From positions 1 through 57,417 of the forward strand of contig CAZCXH010000008.1 of assembly GCA_964502525.1 (NCBI GenBank): DNA of 57,417 bases, read 5' to 3'. Each line of letters starts with the position of its first letter. Position 1 is the first letter of the stretch. The notes under the pieces are model-generated. The model saw only the letters and a program-made list of their open reading frames with translations, had not been told where the DNA came from and searched no databases. Below, one piece after another: positions 17,331 to 25,471 of the stretch. The translations under genes and the position numbers were made by a program. This stretch comes from DATLYB01 sp964502525 (GTDB taxonomy: Bacteria > Bacteroidota > Bacteroidia > Chitinophagales > CAIOSU01).

Positions 17331-19436
17331 TTGATTTCCTTCCAATATCCCGAAGCTTACATTTTCCTTTGCCTGCTGCTGGGTTTGGCGTATGCGCTGG
17401 CGCTCTACTTCCGGCATTACTTCATTAAAGACCCAACTCCGGGACAAAAACGCCTGATGAATTTTTTAGGCGTTCTGAGATTTGCCGTAATAGCGTTAAT
17501 AGCCATCCTGCTCCTTTCGCCTTTCATCAAATCGAAGTTCACCGAAGTGCAAAAGCCGGTCATTCTTGTTTTGCAGGACAACTCCGAGTCGGTGAAGAAT
17601 TCTTTCACTCAGGCTGATTCTTTAAAATATGTGCAGGATTTCAAAAGCATGGTGGAAAAACTCAAATCGAATTTCGATGTGAAGGAATATTCCTTTGATG
17701 ATGATCTGAGAACGGAAATTAATTTTTCATGGGATGGCAAGCTCACCAATATTTCTGAAAATCTGAATGACATCATCGGTTTGTATGCCGGGCAAAATGT
17801 TGGCGCCATTGTTCTTGCATCCGATGGAATTTACAACAAGGGCGCCAACCCTCTTTACAACCCGGGCAACCTGAAATTTCCTATTTACACAGTTGCGCTT
17901 GGCGACACCACCCCCAGGCGCGATTTAAGAATCTCAAAGGTGCTTTACAACCAAATCGTTTATCTCAACGATCGCTTCAAGATCCGCGTTGACGCGCAGG
18001 CTGATAACATCGCCTCCGCTAAAACCTCGGTTGACGTGGTTGATTACACGGAACGTGGAAATTCAAAGAAGCTGGAGTCCCGCGGTATTGAATTCTCCAA
18101 ATCAAAAGCTTTTTTATCGGAAGACTTTGTGATAAGCGCAGACCGGGCAGGCATGAACCGTTACCAGGTGGCGCTGCGCCCCGTTGAAGGTGAATTTACG
18201 ACTGCCAATAACTACATGGATATTTTTGTTGACGTGCTTGACAGCCGCCAGAAAATCCTTATCGTGGCTAATTCTCCCCACCCTGACCTCGCAGCCATCC
18301 GCGAAGCTATCGAGAGCAATAAGAACTATGAAGTGACTTCAAAGTTTGCCGATGAATTGCAAACAATCAACCCGGAAGATTACAATCTCATCATTCTTCA
18401 CCAGCTTCCCTCGCAGCGGTTCCCGTTGGCAAAATTTCTTGAAAACATTAAGGAAAAATCAATCGCAACGCTTTACATTATTGGCGGTCAAACTTCCCTG
18501 CCTTTATTAAATAACAACCAAAGCGCCCTTCAGATCAAGGCTTCAAGCCCTGAGATGAATCAGGCTATTCCGGTGTTGAACACCGATTTTCCGCTATTCA
18601 CCCTTTCGGATGATTTGCGGATGCGTTTCGCGAAGTGGCCACCGCTCTATGTTCCATTCGGGGAGTTCAACTCTTCAGCGACTTCAAAGCAATTGCTCCA
18701 TCAAAAAATAGGTTCAGTTAATACAGAGTATCCGCTGATTCTTTTTGATGAAGCGGGGAGCAAGTCGGTCATCATTTGCGGTGAGGGATTGTGGCGCTGG
18801 AAGGTTTATGATTACCGCGAATTCAAAAACCATGACGGTTTCAACGAACTGATGACCAAGACCGTCCAGTATCTTTCCGTGAAGGAGGACAAGCGGCAGT
18901 TCCGCGTAAGGATAGCCAAAAATGTTTTTTATGAAAATGAAGTCATCAGCTTTCAGGCGGAACTTTATAATGACAGCTATGAGCTGATTAATGAACCTGA
19001 TGTCTCCATACGTTTGGTTGATGACGAGGGCAAGGAATTTCCGTTCATTTTCAACAAGACTGCCAACGCGTATGTCCTTGACGCTGGGAATTTTCCGGTG
19101 GACAATTACTCCTTTAATGCTTCGGTGAAATATGGCGCCAAAGAGCTGAGCTACAGCGGCAAGTTCAGCATCGTGCCGATGCAACTGGAGGCATTCAACA
19201 CCGTTGCCGACCATGGACTGCTTTTCCAGTTGAGCGAAAAATCAGGGGGAGAGATGTTTTATCCCTCCCGGATAAACGATTTAGGTGAAAAGCTCTCCGG
19301 CAACAATCAACTGAAGCCGATGATCTTCGCCACTTACAAAACGGAATCCCTAATCAACCTTTGGTGGCTGCTCGCAATTTTTGCCGGGATCCTCTCGCTC
19401 GAATGGTTTATCAGGAAGTATGAAGGAGGATATTGA
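17331..19436 (+). CDS. vWA-like membrane protein (BatA/aerotolerance-like architecture)
   Basis: A 701-residue protein anchored by hydrophobic segments at both ends. The N-terminus has two helices (YIFLCLLLGLAYALAL and FAVIALIAILLLSPFI) and the C-terminus one (LINLWWLLAIFAGILSLEWF). Between them is a periplasmic part with a vWA-like fold: the strand VILVLQDNSES, in place of a strict DxSxS MIDAS, and later VGAIVLASDGIYN. A middle strand-loop region (KILIVANSPHPDLAAI) looks glutamine-amidotransferase-like, as in related Bacteroidota proteins. Function is unknown; stress or envelope roles are suggested only by architecture. The TTG start directly follows the palindrome. It is convergent with ftsB. 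Confidence 0.75.
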   Translation: MISFQYPEAYIFLCLLLGLAYALALYFRHYFIKDPTPGQKRLMNFLGVLRFAVIALIAILLLSPFIKSKFTEVQKPVILVLQDNSESVKNSFTQADSLKYVQDFKSMVEKLKSNFDVKEYSFDDDLRTEINFSWDGKLTNISENLNDIIGLYAGQNVGAIVLASDGIYNKGANPLYNPGNLKFPIYTVALGDTTPRRDLRISKVLYNQIVYLNDRFKIRVDAQADNIASAKTSVDVVDYTERGNSKKLESRGIEFSKSKAFLSEDFVISADRAGMNRYQVALRPVEGEFTTANNYMDIFVDVLDSRQKILIVANSPHPDLAAIREAIESNKNYEVTSKFADELQTINPEDYNLIILHQLPSQRFPLAKFLENIKEKSIATLYIIGGQTSLPLLNNNQSALQIKASSPEMNQAIPVLNTDFPLFTLSDDLRMRFAKWPPLYVPFGEFNSSATSKQLLHQKIGSVNTEYPLILFDEAGSKSVIICGEGLWRWKVYDYREFKNHDGFNELMTKTVQYLSVKEDKRQFRVRIAKNVFYENEVISFQAELYNDSYELINEPDVSIRLVDDEGKEFPFIFNKTANAYVLDAGNFPVDNYSFNASVKYGAKELSYSGKFSIVPMQLEAFNTVADHGLLFQLSEKSGGEMFYPSRINDLGEKLSGNNQLKPMIFATYKTESLINLWWLLAIFAGILSLEWFIRKYEGGY

Positions 19437-19440
19437 ATTG

Positions 19441-19530
19441 ATTGGTGGATGAAAGAATTAGCGAATTAGCGGATGGATAAAAATGGATAAACAAAAAATT
19501 CGCATATCCGCTAATCACCGCATCAATCCT
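19441..19530. terminator. Word-repeat palindrome between convergent genes (bidirectional terminator candidate)
   Basis: GAATTAGCGAATTAGCGGAT on the left (19455-19474) is matched by the inverse ATCCGCTAATC (19505-19515) and CATCAATCC (19521-19529) on the right. The loop is A-rich. It lies between two genes facing each other and its right arm contains the ftsB stop codon, so it can act on both transcripts. Confidence 0.6.
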
Positions 19531-19858
19531 CTTTCTTCACAATCAGAAAAATCTCCTCGTTATCGCGTTTCATCAGGTATTTCTCGCGTGCGAATTTTTC
19601 GAGCGTCTCATCGCTGGAAAAAAGCTGGCGGTTGGTTTCTTCGATCTTTTCTATCTCTTCCAGGTAAAATTCCTTCTCAGCCGCAAGTCTTCCCAATTGT
19701 CTTTTCAACTTGATCCTGGTTATAATGTCATTGTCGTCAAAAAAAAGCATCCAGGTGAAAAACACTATCAGCGTGATGACATACTTGTTCTTGAAATAAG
19801 GAAAATATTCAGAGTAGATTAACTGCAGGCGCTTAAGGAAGGGTTTTCGCTTTGTCAT
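19523..19858 (-). CDS. FtsB/DivIC-family septum formation protein
   Basis: A 111-residue bitopic protein. It has a short basic cytoplasmic N-terminus (MTKRKPFLKRLQ), one transmembrane helix (YVITLIVFFTWMLFF, about residues 26-40) and a coiled coil rich in K/E/L (about 50-90) ending in FAREKYLMKRDNEEIFLIVKKE. This is the FtsB/DivIC layout; the family belongs to the divisome and bridges FtsL and FtsQ. The ATG at 19858 is chosen over an in-frame start five codons upstream. The gene follows eno after 75 bases, a conserved neighbourhood in many bacteria, which supports the assignment. Confidence 0.85.
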   Translation of the reverse strand: MTKRKPFLKRLQLIYSEYFPYFKNKYVITLIVFFTWMLFFDDNDIITRIKLKRQLGRLAAEKEFYLEEIEKIEETNRQLFSSDETLEKFAREKYLMKRDNEEIFLIVKKED

Positions 19859-19933
19859 GAATACAAAGTACACCTATTGACGCTTGAGAGCGAAAGGAGC
19901 CTGAAAGAGGTTATTAACAGGCGCATGTCAATT

Positions 19934-21217
19934 TCAGAAAAACCTGTACTTCCTGCCCGGATAAACCGCCTTTGAGCCTAACTCCTCCTCTATGCGGAGC
20001 AGTTGATTGTATTTAGCCGTTCTGTCGGAACGGGACGCAGAGCCTGTTTTTATTTGTCCGGTATTCAGGGCAACGGCAAGGTCAGCAATGGTGGAGTCTT
20101 CGGTTTCACCGCTGCGGTGGCTCATCACGCTGTTGTAGGAGTTTTTGGAAGCCAGCCTGGCAGCATCAATCGTTTCCGAAAGGCTGCCTATCTGATTCAC
20201 CTTAATCAGGATGGCATTGGCAACCCCCTCATCTATCCCTTTTTGCAGCCGCTTCACATTGGTCACGAACAGATCATCGCCCACCAACTGAACTTTCTTT
20301 CCGGTTTTTTTTGTGAGGATTTTCCAGCCGGTCCAGTCATCTTCCGCCATGCCATCCTCAATGGATATAATCGGATATTTTTTTGCCCATGCTTCCCAAT
20401 AGCCCGCCATCTCATCGCTGCTTAGCTTCCGCCCATCTGACTTGTGGAAATGATAAACTTTTTCCTGAGCATTGTAAAATTCCGAGGCGGCAGGATCGAG
20501 CGCGATGAAAATGTCGCTGCCGGGGTTGTATCCCGCTTTTTCAATCGCCTGCAGCACGGTTTCAATCGCTTCTTCATTCGATTTTATCTCCGGTGCAAAT
20601 CCTCCTTCGTCCCCCACGTTAGTGGAGTAGCCTTTTTCCTTCAGCACTTTTTTCAAATGATGAAACACTTCCACACCCATCCGCAAGCCTTCTGAAAACG
20701 TATCAGCTCCCACCGGCATCACCATGAATTCCTGGAAATCAATCTTGTTGTCTGCATGTGCACCGCCATTCAATATGTTCATCATCGGTATCGGAAGGGT
20801 TCTCGCCTTGTTGCCGCCAAGGTAGCGGTACAATGACTGTCCCGATTCAATTGCTGCCGCTTTCGCTGCCGCCAGCGACACTGCAAGGATGGCGTTGGCT
20901 CCCAGCTTGCTTTTGTTCGGAGTGCCGTCCATTTCCAGCATGGCGCTGTCAATCTTCTTCTGCTCATCCACTTTGATTCCTTTTAGTTTTTTTGCGATAA
21001 CGGTATTGACATTTTTAACGGCCTTCAGCACCCCTTTGCCCATGTACTGCTTTCCGCCATCGCGCAGTTCAACCGCTTCGTGCGCCCCGGTTGACGCGCC
21101 TGAAGGAACAGCCGCCCTTCCGAGCGTTCCTTTTTTCGTAACCACTTCAGCTTCAACGGTAGGGTTGCCCCGCGAGTCGAGTATCTGGCGGGCATGGACT
21201 GACTTTATCGTGCTCAT
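19934..21217 (-). CDS. eno: Enolase (phosphopyruvate hydratase)
   Basis: A 427-residue enolase, normal length, converting 2-phosphoglycerate to phosphoenolpyruvate in glycolysis. The N-terminal domain begins STIKSVHARQILDSRGNPTVE. Visible features are the acid SNVGDEGGFAP-type loop (STNVGDEGGFAP), the Mg ligands in FIALDPAASE and SIEDGMAEDDW, the catalytic lysine in ILIKVNQIG, and the signature MSHRSGETED near the C-terminus. ATG start at 21217. The 271-base spacer in front of it separates it from carA and holds hairpins but no clear TAnnTTTG box. Confidence 0.98.
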   Translation of the reverse strand: MSTIKSVHARQILDSRGNPTVEAEVVTKKGTLGRAAVPSGASTGAHEAVELRDGGKQYMGKGVLKAVKNVNTVIAKKLKGIKVDEQKKIDSAMLEMDGTPNKSKLGANAILAVSLAAAKAAAIESGQSLYRYLGGNKARTLPIPMMNILNGGAHADNKIDFQEFMVMPVGADTFSEGLRMGVEVFHHLKKVLKEKGYSTNVGDEGGFAPEIKSNEEAIETVLQAIEKAGYNPGSDIFIALDPAASEFYNAQEKVYHFHKSDGRKLSSDEMAGYWEAWAKKYPIISIEDGMAEDDWTGWKILTKKTGKKVQLVGDDLFVTNVKRLQKGIDEGVANAILIKVNQIGSLSETIDAARLASKNSYNSVMSHRSGETEDSTIADLAVALNTGQIKTGSASRSDRTAKYNQLLRIEEELGSKAVYPGRKYRFF

Positions 21218-21302
21218 TTCTCTTTATGATTTTTTAACATTTTATAGAATGCTGATGACAGGGATGTTATGGATTGTGCCATACAGAAATTGAAATCAAC
21301 CC

Positions 21303-21370
21303 AAAGAAAAAGGCAATGGGCAAACGGCAAGGAACAATTGCACTTTGCTTATTGTCTTTTGTCTTTTTGC
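21303..21370. repeat. Word-repeat palindrome downstream of carA
   Basis: GGCAA occurs three times on the left (AGGCAATGGGCAAACGGCAAGG, 21311-21332). The inverse words TTGCTTATTGTC and TTTTTGC are on the right (21346-21370). The arms pair imperfectly over about 28 bases. It lies between carA (upstream on the minus strand) and eno, so it could terminate carA or shape the eno leader. Confidence 0.55.
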
Positions 21371-21403
21371 AAAATGTGACAACATTAATTCAAAATGAGT
21401 AAT

Positions 21404-21442
21404 ACACGGATTAAAACCAGCAGCAATCCGAGTCATCCGTGT
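21404..21442. terminator. Short hairpin downstream of carA
   Basis: ACACGGAT (21404-21411) is perfectly complementary to ATCCGTGT (21435-21442). An alternative pairing uses CGGATT with AATCCG (21425-21430). It is a candidate terminator for carA, without a clear U tract. Together with the palindrome at 21303 it fills most of the 271-base carA-eno spacer. Confidence 0.4.
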
Positions 21443-21488
21443 TCCATCGTATTTCAAATGTGCCGGGAGATATTGAATTTGGAATTTT

Positions 21489-22622
21489 CTAAACACTTTC
21501 CACTTCTACATTCGATCTTACCATTTCCACAAACTCATCGAACAAATAGCGCGAGTCAATCGGGCCGGGTGATGATTCGGGATGGTATTGCACCGAAAAC
21601 GCCTTCTTTTTCTTCAGCCGGATACCGGCCACTGTATTATCGTTAAGGTTGATGTGTGTCAGTTGGATGTCCTTCGATTTTTGCAACTCCTCGTAGTTCA
21701 CCGCGAAGCCGTGGTTTTGCGATGTTACTTCGCACCGTCCCGTCAGCAGGTTTTTGACAGGATGGTTCAGCCCCCGGTGCCCGTTGAACATCTTGTAGGT
21801 GGAAATGCCGGCAGCGAGCGCCAGCAACTGGTGCCCGAGGCAGATGCCAAACACCGGCTTGTCAGCAGCCAGAATTTTTTTCACTGTTTCGATGGCATAA
21901 GGCATGGCGGACGGGTCGCCCGGTCCGTTGGAAATGAAGTAGCCGTCAGGTTCCCATTTGTTCATTTCCTCGAAGGTGGATTTTGCGGGAAAAACCTTCA
22001 GGTAGCAGCCGCGCTCCGCGAGGCAGCGCATGATGTTCCTCTTCACGCCCACATCGAGCACTGCAATTTTCAGCGGTGACTTCGCCTCGCCATAGAAATA
22101 AGGTTTCACAGTGGTCACCTTGGAAGACAATTCCAGCCCCGCCATGGAAGGCACCGCCTTCAGCTTCTTTTTCAGCACATTGAGGTCAGTGGTTTCCGAA
22201 GAGATGATGGCGTTCATAGCCCCCTTGTGGCGGATGTGGCGCACCACCGCGCGCGTGTCAAGGTCGCTGATGCCCACGAGATGATTGCGTTCCAGATAAT
22301 CTTGCAGCGAGCCTGATGCCTGCGGTCGCGAGTACGCATTGCCCGAAAAATTCTTCATCACCAGCCCTGCTATCCTGATGCCATCTGATTCCGCTTCAGC
22401 TTCCTTCGCGCCATAGTTGCCGATGTGGTCGGTGGTCATCACGAGTATCTGCCCGTAATATGAAGGATCGGTGAACACTTCCTGGTAGCCCGTCATGCCT
22501 GTATTGAAGCAAATCTCCCCGGTGGTGGTGCCGGTTTTTCCTGCGGGCTTTCCGTAAAACACCGTGCCGTCTTCGAGCAGCAGCACCGCCTTGTCTGATA
22601 GATGTTCGCCAGTTTTACTCAT
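21489..22622 (-). CDS. carA: Carbamoyl-phosphate synthase small subunit
   Basis: A 377-residue glutamine-hydrolysing subunit that feeds ammonia to CarB for carbamoyl phosphate, a precursor of pyrimidines and arginine. The N-terminal CarA domain carries FNTGMTGYQEVFTDPSYYGQ. The class I amidotransferase domain has the nucleophile in GICLGHQLLALA and the His-Glu pair in VQYHPESSPGP. I use the ATG at 22622; a TTG ten codons upstream is in frame, but the promoter box at 22657-22650 would overlap it. carB is not in the window. Confidence 0.96.
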   Translation of the reverse strand: MSKTGEHLSDKAVLLLEDGTVFYGKPAGKTGTTTGEICFNTGMTGYQEVFTDPSYYGQILVMTTDHIGNYGAKEAEAESDGIRIAGLVMKNFSGNAYSRPQASGSLQDYLERNHLVGISDLDTRAVVRHIRHKGAMNAIISSETTDLNVLKKKLKAVPSMAGLELSSKVTTVKPYFYGEAKSPLKIAVLDVGVKRNIMRCLAERGCYLKVFPAKSTFEEMNKWEPDGYFISNGPGDPSAMPYAIETVKKILAADKPVFGICLGHQLLALAAGISTYKMFNGHRGLNHPVKNLLTGRCEVTSQNHGFAVNYEELQKSKDIQLTHINLNDNTVAGIRLKKKKAFSVQYHPESSPGPIDSRYLFDEFVEMVRSNVEVESV

Positions 22623-22649
22623 GGATGATTGTTGGTTTTCGTGATGAAG

Positions 22650-22657
22650 CAAAGTTA
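22650..22657 (-). promoter_or_regulatory. Bacteroidota-type -7 promoter box for carA
   Basis: TAACTTTG on the minus strand matches the TAnnTTTG consensus exactly. It ends 27 bases before the carA ATG, which gives a 5' untranslated region of about 20 bases. No clear TTTG -33 box is seen at the usual distance. Confidence 0.6.
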
Positions 22658-22955
22658 AAAATAAGTGAGCAATGACCGGAGGCTGTCAGAAAGGCCATTG
22701 GGAAACTGTTTAAAACCAAAAATGGAACGCAGATGACGCAGGAAAATAGGATGACCACAGATATACCAAGAGTAGTCGAATTTCCGAAGGGAAGAGACGT
22801 ACTCTTGGTTAATACTGAACATTTCTCAGTTCAATTGTTCGAAAACCTGAGCTGTTTCGGTATAAAACAATCAGCTAAGAAGGAACTTTTGCAAGATGAA
22901 CCATCTTCATCTGTCCCGCGCCCCGGTCTGCTCGTTCCTCCCAAATGAATTTGGG
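22658..22955. other. Spacer upstream of carA with no supported gene
   Basis: About 300 bases between the carA promoter and the mevalonate kinase stop. It contains the 53-bp palindromic element copy B (22760-22812) and a short word-like stretch before it (GAACGCAGATGACGCAGG). An open frame of 71 codons runs through the palindrome but resembles no protein and is treated as chance. I see no RNA gene. Confidence 0.5.
22760..22812 (+). repeat. 53-bp palindromic interspersed element, copy B
   Basis: Inverted copy of 1989-2041, with 46 of 53 positions identical. The outer arms CCAAGAGTA (22766-22774) and TACTCTTGG (22800-22808) pair perfectly. Inner TTCC and GGAA flank CGAAG. Compared with copy A, two A-to-G changes in the left arm keep the stem paired through G-U wobbles. 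Confidence 0.75.
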
Positions 22956-23918
22956 TTAAAACTTATGGATCACCTTAATCTGGTGGTCGCGGAGGTGTTC
23001 CCGGGCAAGTTCGAGGTTTTCGGTGAAGCCGAGTATGAATCCCCCGCCCCCTGAGCCGCACAGCTTCAGGTAGTAGGCGCCTGTTTCAAGCCCTTTTTCC
23101 CATGCTTTGCGGAACAGCATGGGTATCATCGGGTGCAGGTTTTCGAGCATGAACTTAGAAACGTGAAATAGGTTGAGAAACAGGTCTTTGGTTTCGCCTT
23201 TCAGGAAATCACGGATACACTTGTCGTTATATGAAACGTAATGTTCATTGAAGGTTTTCAGGAAATCCTGGGATTTGCATTTTTCAAGAAACCACTGCAC
23301 CAGGGGTTGCGTCCGCCCCGGCCTTCCGGTATCAATAAGGAAAATGGCTCCTTTCCCTTCCTTGTGTTCAGCCGGCAACTTCACGGTTCCGATATTGGTC
23401 TTGGATTGAATCAGCAGCGGCAGGTTGAGGTAGCAAATAAGCGGATCCATGCCGGAGCTTTTCCCATGATAGTAGGACTCCATCTGCGAAAAAACTTCCT
23501 TCAGCTTCAGGATATCATCGCTTTTGATCGTGTTGCGTTCATATTTGTCCGTCACATAATTGCCGTACAGCGCAGCCACCAAAGCACCGGAACTGCCTAC
23601 GCCAAAACCTTGAGGAATGTCGGAATCGAAATAAAGCCCCTTGTTAATATCTCTTTCCAGCCTGCCGAGGTCAAAATCTGCGAGCAGCACCCCCTCGCTG
23701 CTGATCTTTTTCAGATATTTGAGGTATTCCTTCAGATGCTGGTTGGACTGTTTGGCTTTGTGCGAGGCTTCACCCTTTTTGATGAACGATAGCTTTCCCT
23801 TAAACGAATGGAACGGGATGGAAAGCCCCATCGAGTTTTGAATGATGCCATATTCGCCAAATAGAAGGATTTTTGAGTTGAAGGACGACTCCGTTGGAGC
23901 ATTCTCTGTTTGACTCAT
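22956..23918 (-). CDS. Mevalonate kinase (GHMP kinase)
   Basis: A 320-residue GHMP kinase, most likely mevalonate kinase, which phosphorylates mevalonate with ATP. It has the N-terminal KILLFGEYGIIQNS motif, the glycine-rich ATP loop PQGFGVGSSGALVAALYG (about residues 108-125), the central YYHGKSSGMDPLICYLNLPL and the C-terminal GHMP motif KLCGSGGGGFILGF. I use the ATG at 23918, whose ATGA overlaps the stop of the decarboxylase gene. It is the last gene of the minus-strand isoprenoid operon. Assignment within GHMP kinases rests on motif and context. Confidence 0.88.
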   Translation of the reverse strand: MSQTENAPTESSFNSKILLFGEYGIIQNSMGLSIPFHSFKGKLSFIKKGEASHKAKQSNQHLKEYLKYLKKISSEGVLLADFDLGRLERDINKGLYFDSDIPQGFGVGSSGALVAALYGNYVTDKYERNTIKSDDILKLKEVFSQMESYYHGKSSGMDPLICYLNLPLLIQSKTNIGTVKLPAEHKEGKGAIFLIDTGRPGRTQPLVQWFLEKCKSQDFLKTFNEHYVSYNDKCIRDFLKGETKDLFLNLFHVSKFMLENLHPMIPMLFRKAWEKGLETGAYYLKLCGSGGGGFILGFTENLELAREHLRDHQIKVIHKF

Positions 23919-24961
23919 GCGTTTAGTTTTACCGGACCTTTTCCTGCGCTGTCTGATATCACCCGTTTGTGGGCGCAATATACGATAAGTTCGTTCGCAA
24001 TCAGTTGACCGATATCAACCTCAATATTGCCTGGGTACAGCAAATGCACATTGGGCCCCGCGTCAATGGTGAAGCAAAGCGGCAGTCCTGTTTTCTCGCG
24101 GAAATTCCTCACTTTTTTGATGATCTCAAGCGTACCCTGTTCCCACAGCACTACGGGCGGTGAAGAGGCGAGCATCAGCGCGTGGAGCGTAAGGGCTTCA
24201 TTTTCAACGATGTCGCAAAATGCGCGCAAATCTCCATTTGACAATGCTTTCAGAATGCCGGTGAGGTTTCTGCCAGCTTGCGCATAGCGGGCTTTGGCAA
24301 ACGGATGGCTGTTCATCAGCTCATGACCTGCGCGGCTCGGCACTGATTTTTTTTCAGAGCTTACAATAAGTATGTCATCACGAAAATCATGGAAAATTTT
24401 ATCCACTTTGCCGGGAAACGGAGAGGCATAGTTATCACTTGTCCCCTTCAGCGATTTGATTTTTCCCCAAGTCACTATTCCGCCATACACCGAGCGGGCT
24501 GCGCTGCCTGAGCCAAGCCGCGCGAGATAAGACGCCCTGCGGAAGAAATCTTCATGCTTTGACTCAGTTCCCTTTTCCCTTTCTTCCAGGCTGCAAAGGC
24601 ATAGGGCAAGCGCGCTCATGCCGGATGCCGATGATGCGATGCCCACAGAATGGGGAAAACTGTTGTGGGAATAAATCTCAAACCGGTATTTGGTCAGAAA
24701 AGGAAGTTCTTCAAGGATGCCGGAGAAATACTTTTTGATTTTATCCTCAAAGTCCGGTTTGCGCATCCCATCGAAAAAGAATGCAATGTCAATTTGCTTT
24801 GACCTGGATTTCTTTTCAGCGAAACGCATTTCTGTTTCCGTGAAAGCATTATTGAGGGTAAAGCTCAATGAGGCATTAGCGGGAATCTGACGCCCTTTCT
24901 TTCCCCAATATTTTATGAGGGCAATGTTAGAAGGCGAGCGCCAGGAGATGGAGGAGGTCAT
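23915..24961 (-). CDS. mvaD: Diphosphomevalonate decarboxylase
   Basis: A 348-residue enzyme making isopentenyl diphosphate from mevalonate 5-diphosphate by ATP-dependent decarboxylation. The N-terminal motif SPSNIALIKYWGKKG is diagnostic. The phosphate loop region SVGIASSASGMSALALCL follows, then RLGSGSAARSVYGG and, near the C-terminus, TIDAGPNVHLLY with the conserved Asp. It starts 5 bases after the end of the broken toxin frame and overlaps the mevalonate kinase gene by 4 bases, so all must be co-transcribed. Confidence 0.96.
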   Translation of the reverse strand: MTSSISWRSPSNIALIKYWGKKGRQIPANASLSFTLNNAFTETEMRFAEKKSRSKQIDIAFFFDGMRKPDFEDKIKKYFSGILEELPFLTKYRFEIYSHNSFPHSVGIASSASGMSALALCLCSLEEREKGTESKHEDFFRRASYLARLGSGSAARSVYGGIVTWGKIKSLKGTSDNYASPFPGKVDKIFHDFRDDILIVSSEKKSVPSRAGHELMNSHPFAKARYAQAGRNLTGILKALSNGDLRAFCDIVENEALTLHALMLASSPPVVLWEQGTLEIIKKVRNFREKTGLPLCFTIDAGPNVHLLYPGNIEVDIGQLIANELIVYCAHKRVISDSAGKGPVKLNA

Positions 24962-24966
24962 ATAAT

Positions 24967-25235
24967 CTAATATACTTCTTCATGGGATCCGATATCTTCA
25001 AGAAGAATTTCAGTCTCGCTTGCAAAACAGAAGACAACCCGTTGATCATATTCAATGCTGAAACTCATAGATCCTTTAATTGTCCGGTTAATTTGTGCGT
25101 TCGGAGGCGCGGATGGTGAGGATCATTGGCAAAAAGCAACAAGCATTCAATAAATTTCAGTTGTTTTTCAGCATTGTTTCGCAAGCGCTTTTTATAGGCG
25201 CGTTTGAAAGACGCGCTGAAGGCGATTTTAATCAT
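24967..25235 (-). pseudogene. RelE/YafQ-like toxin, frameshifted
   Basis: The ATG at 25235 overlaps the antitoxin stop as ATGA. The first 55 or so residues read like a YafQ/RelE-family mRNA interferase (IKIAFSASFKRAYKKRL, then HPRLRTHKLTGQLKDL) and then hit TGA. One base shift at the T run 25075-25077 (A run on the coding strand) joins it to the rest of the fold in the next frame: MSFSIEYDQRVVFCFASE and ILLEDIGSHEEVY, stop at 24967. Adding one A gives a continuous protein of about 89 residues of normal family length. So this is a toxin inactivated by a one-base deletion, or a sequencing error. It is not visible as one open frame. Confidence 0.8.
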
Positions 25236-25444
25236 TCCTCATTCAGTGTGTTGAGGAGGTCTTTGGGATTATCATAGAATTTTATCCTGCCTTTTTTTAG
25301 TTCTTTCATGCTCTGCTGATGATTGTTCAGAATCTCGCTTCTCCTTTCTTCCGCCAGTATCTTATCAAGCATTGCGTGGAGGTCTTCCTTTTCAGCTCGG
25401 GAAAGCTTCTTCACCTCTTCAATAATTGCAGCAAAAGTTTTCAT
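25232..25444 (-). CDS. Putative type II antitoxin
   Basis: A 70-residue, charged, helical protein (MKTFAAIIEEVKKLSRAEKE, ending NPKDLLNTLNEE) directly upstream of, and overlapping, a RelE/YafQ-like toxin frame. Size, composition and the 4-base overlap are those of a type II antitoxin that binds the toxin and its own promoter. It is encoded between the prenyl synthase fusion (27 bases upstream) and the toxin. A near-promoter stretch (TTTG, then TTAATTTG just before the ATG) could give it its own transcription. The partner toxin is frameshifted, so only the antitoxin may still be functional. Confidence 0.7.
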   Translation of the reverse strand: MKTFAAIIEEVKKLSRAEKEDLHAMLDKILAEERRSEILNNHQQSMKELKKGRIKFYDNPKDLLNTLNEE

Positions 25445-25471
25445 GAAGCCAAATTAAGAAATTAAGCAAAC

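Noticed and set aside
22733..22948. Open frame of 71 codons between carA and the mevalonate kinase gene
   Set aside because: It runs straight through the 53-bp palindromic element, resembles no protein and lacks a promoter or partner; treated as chance.
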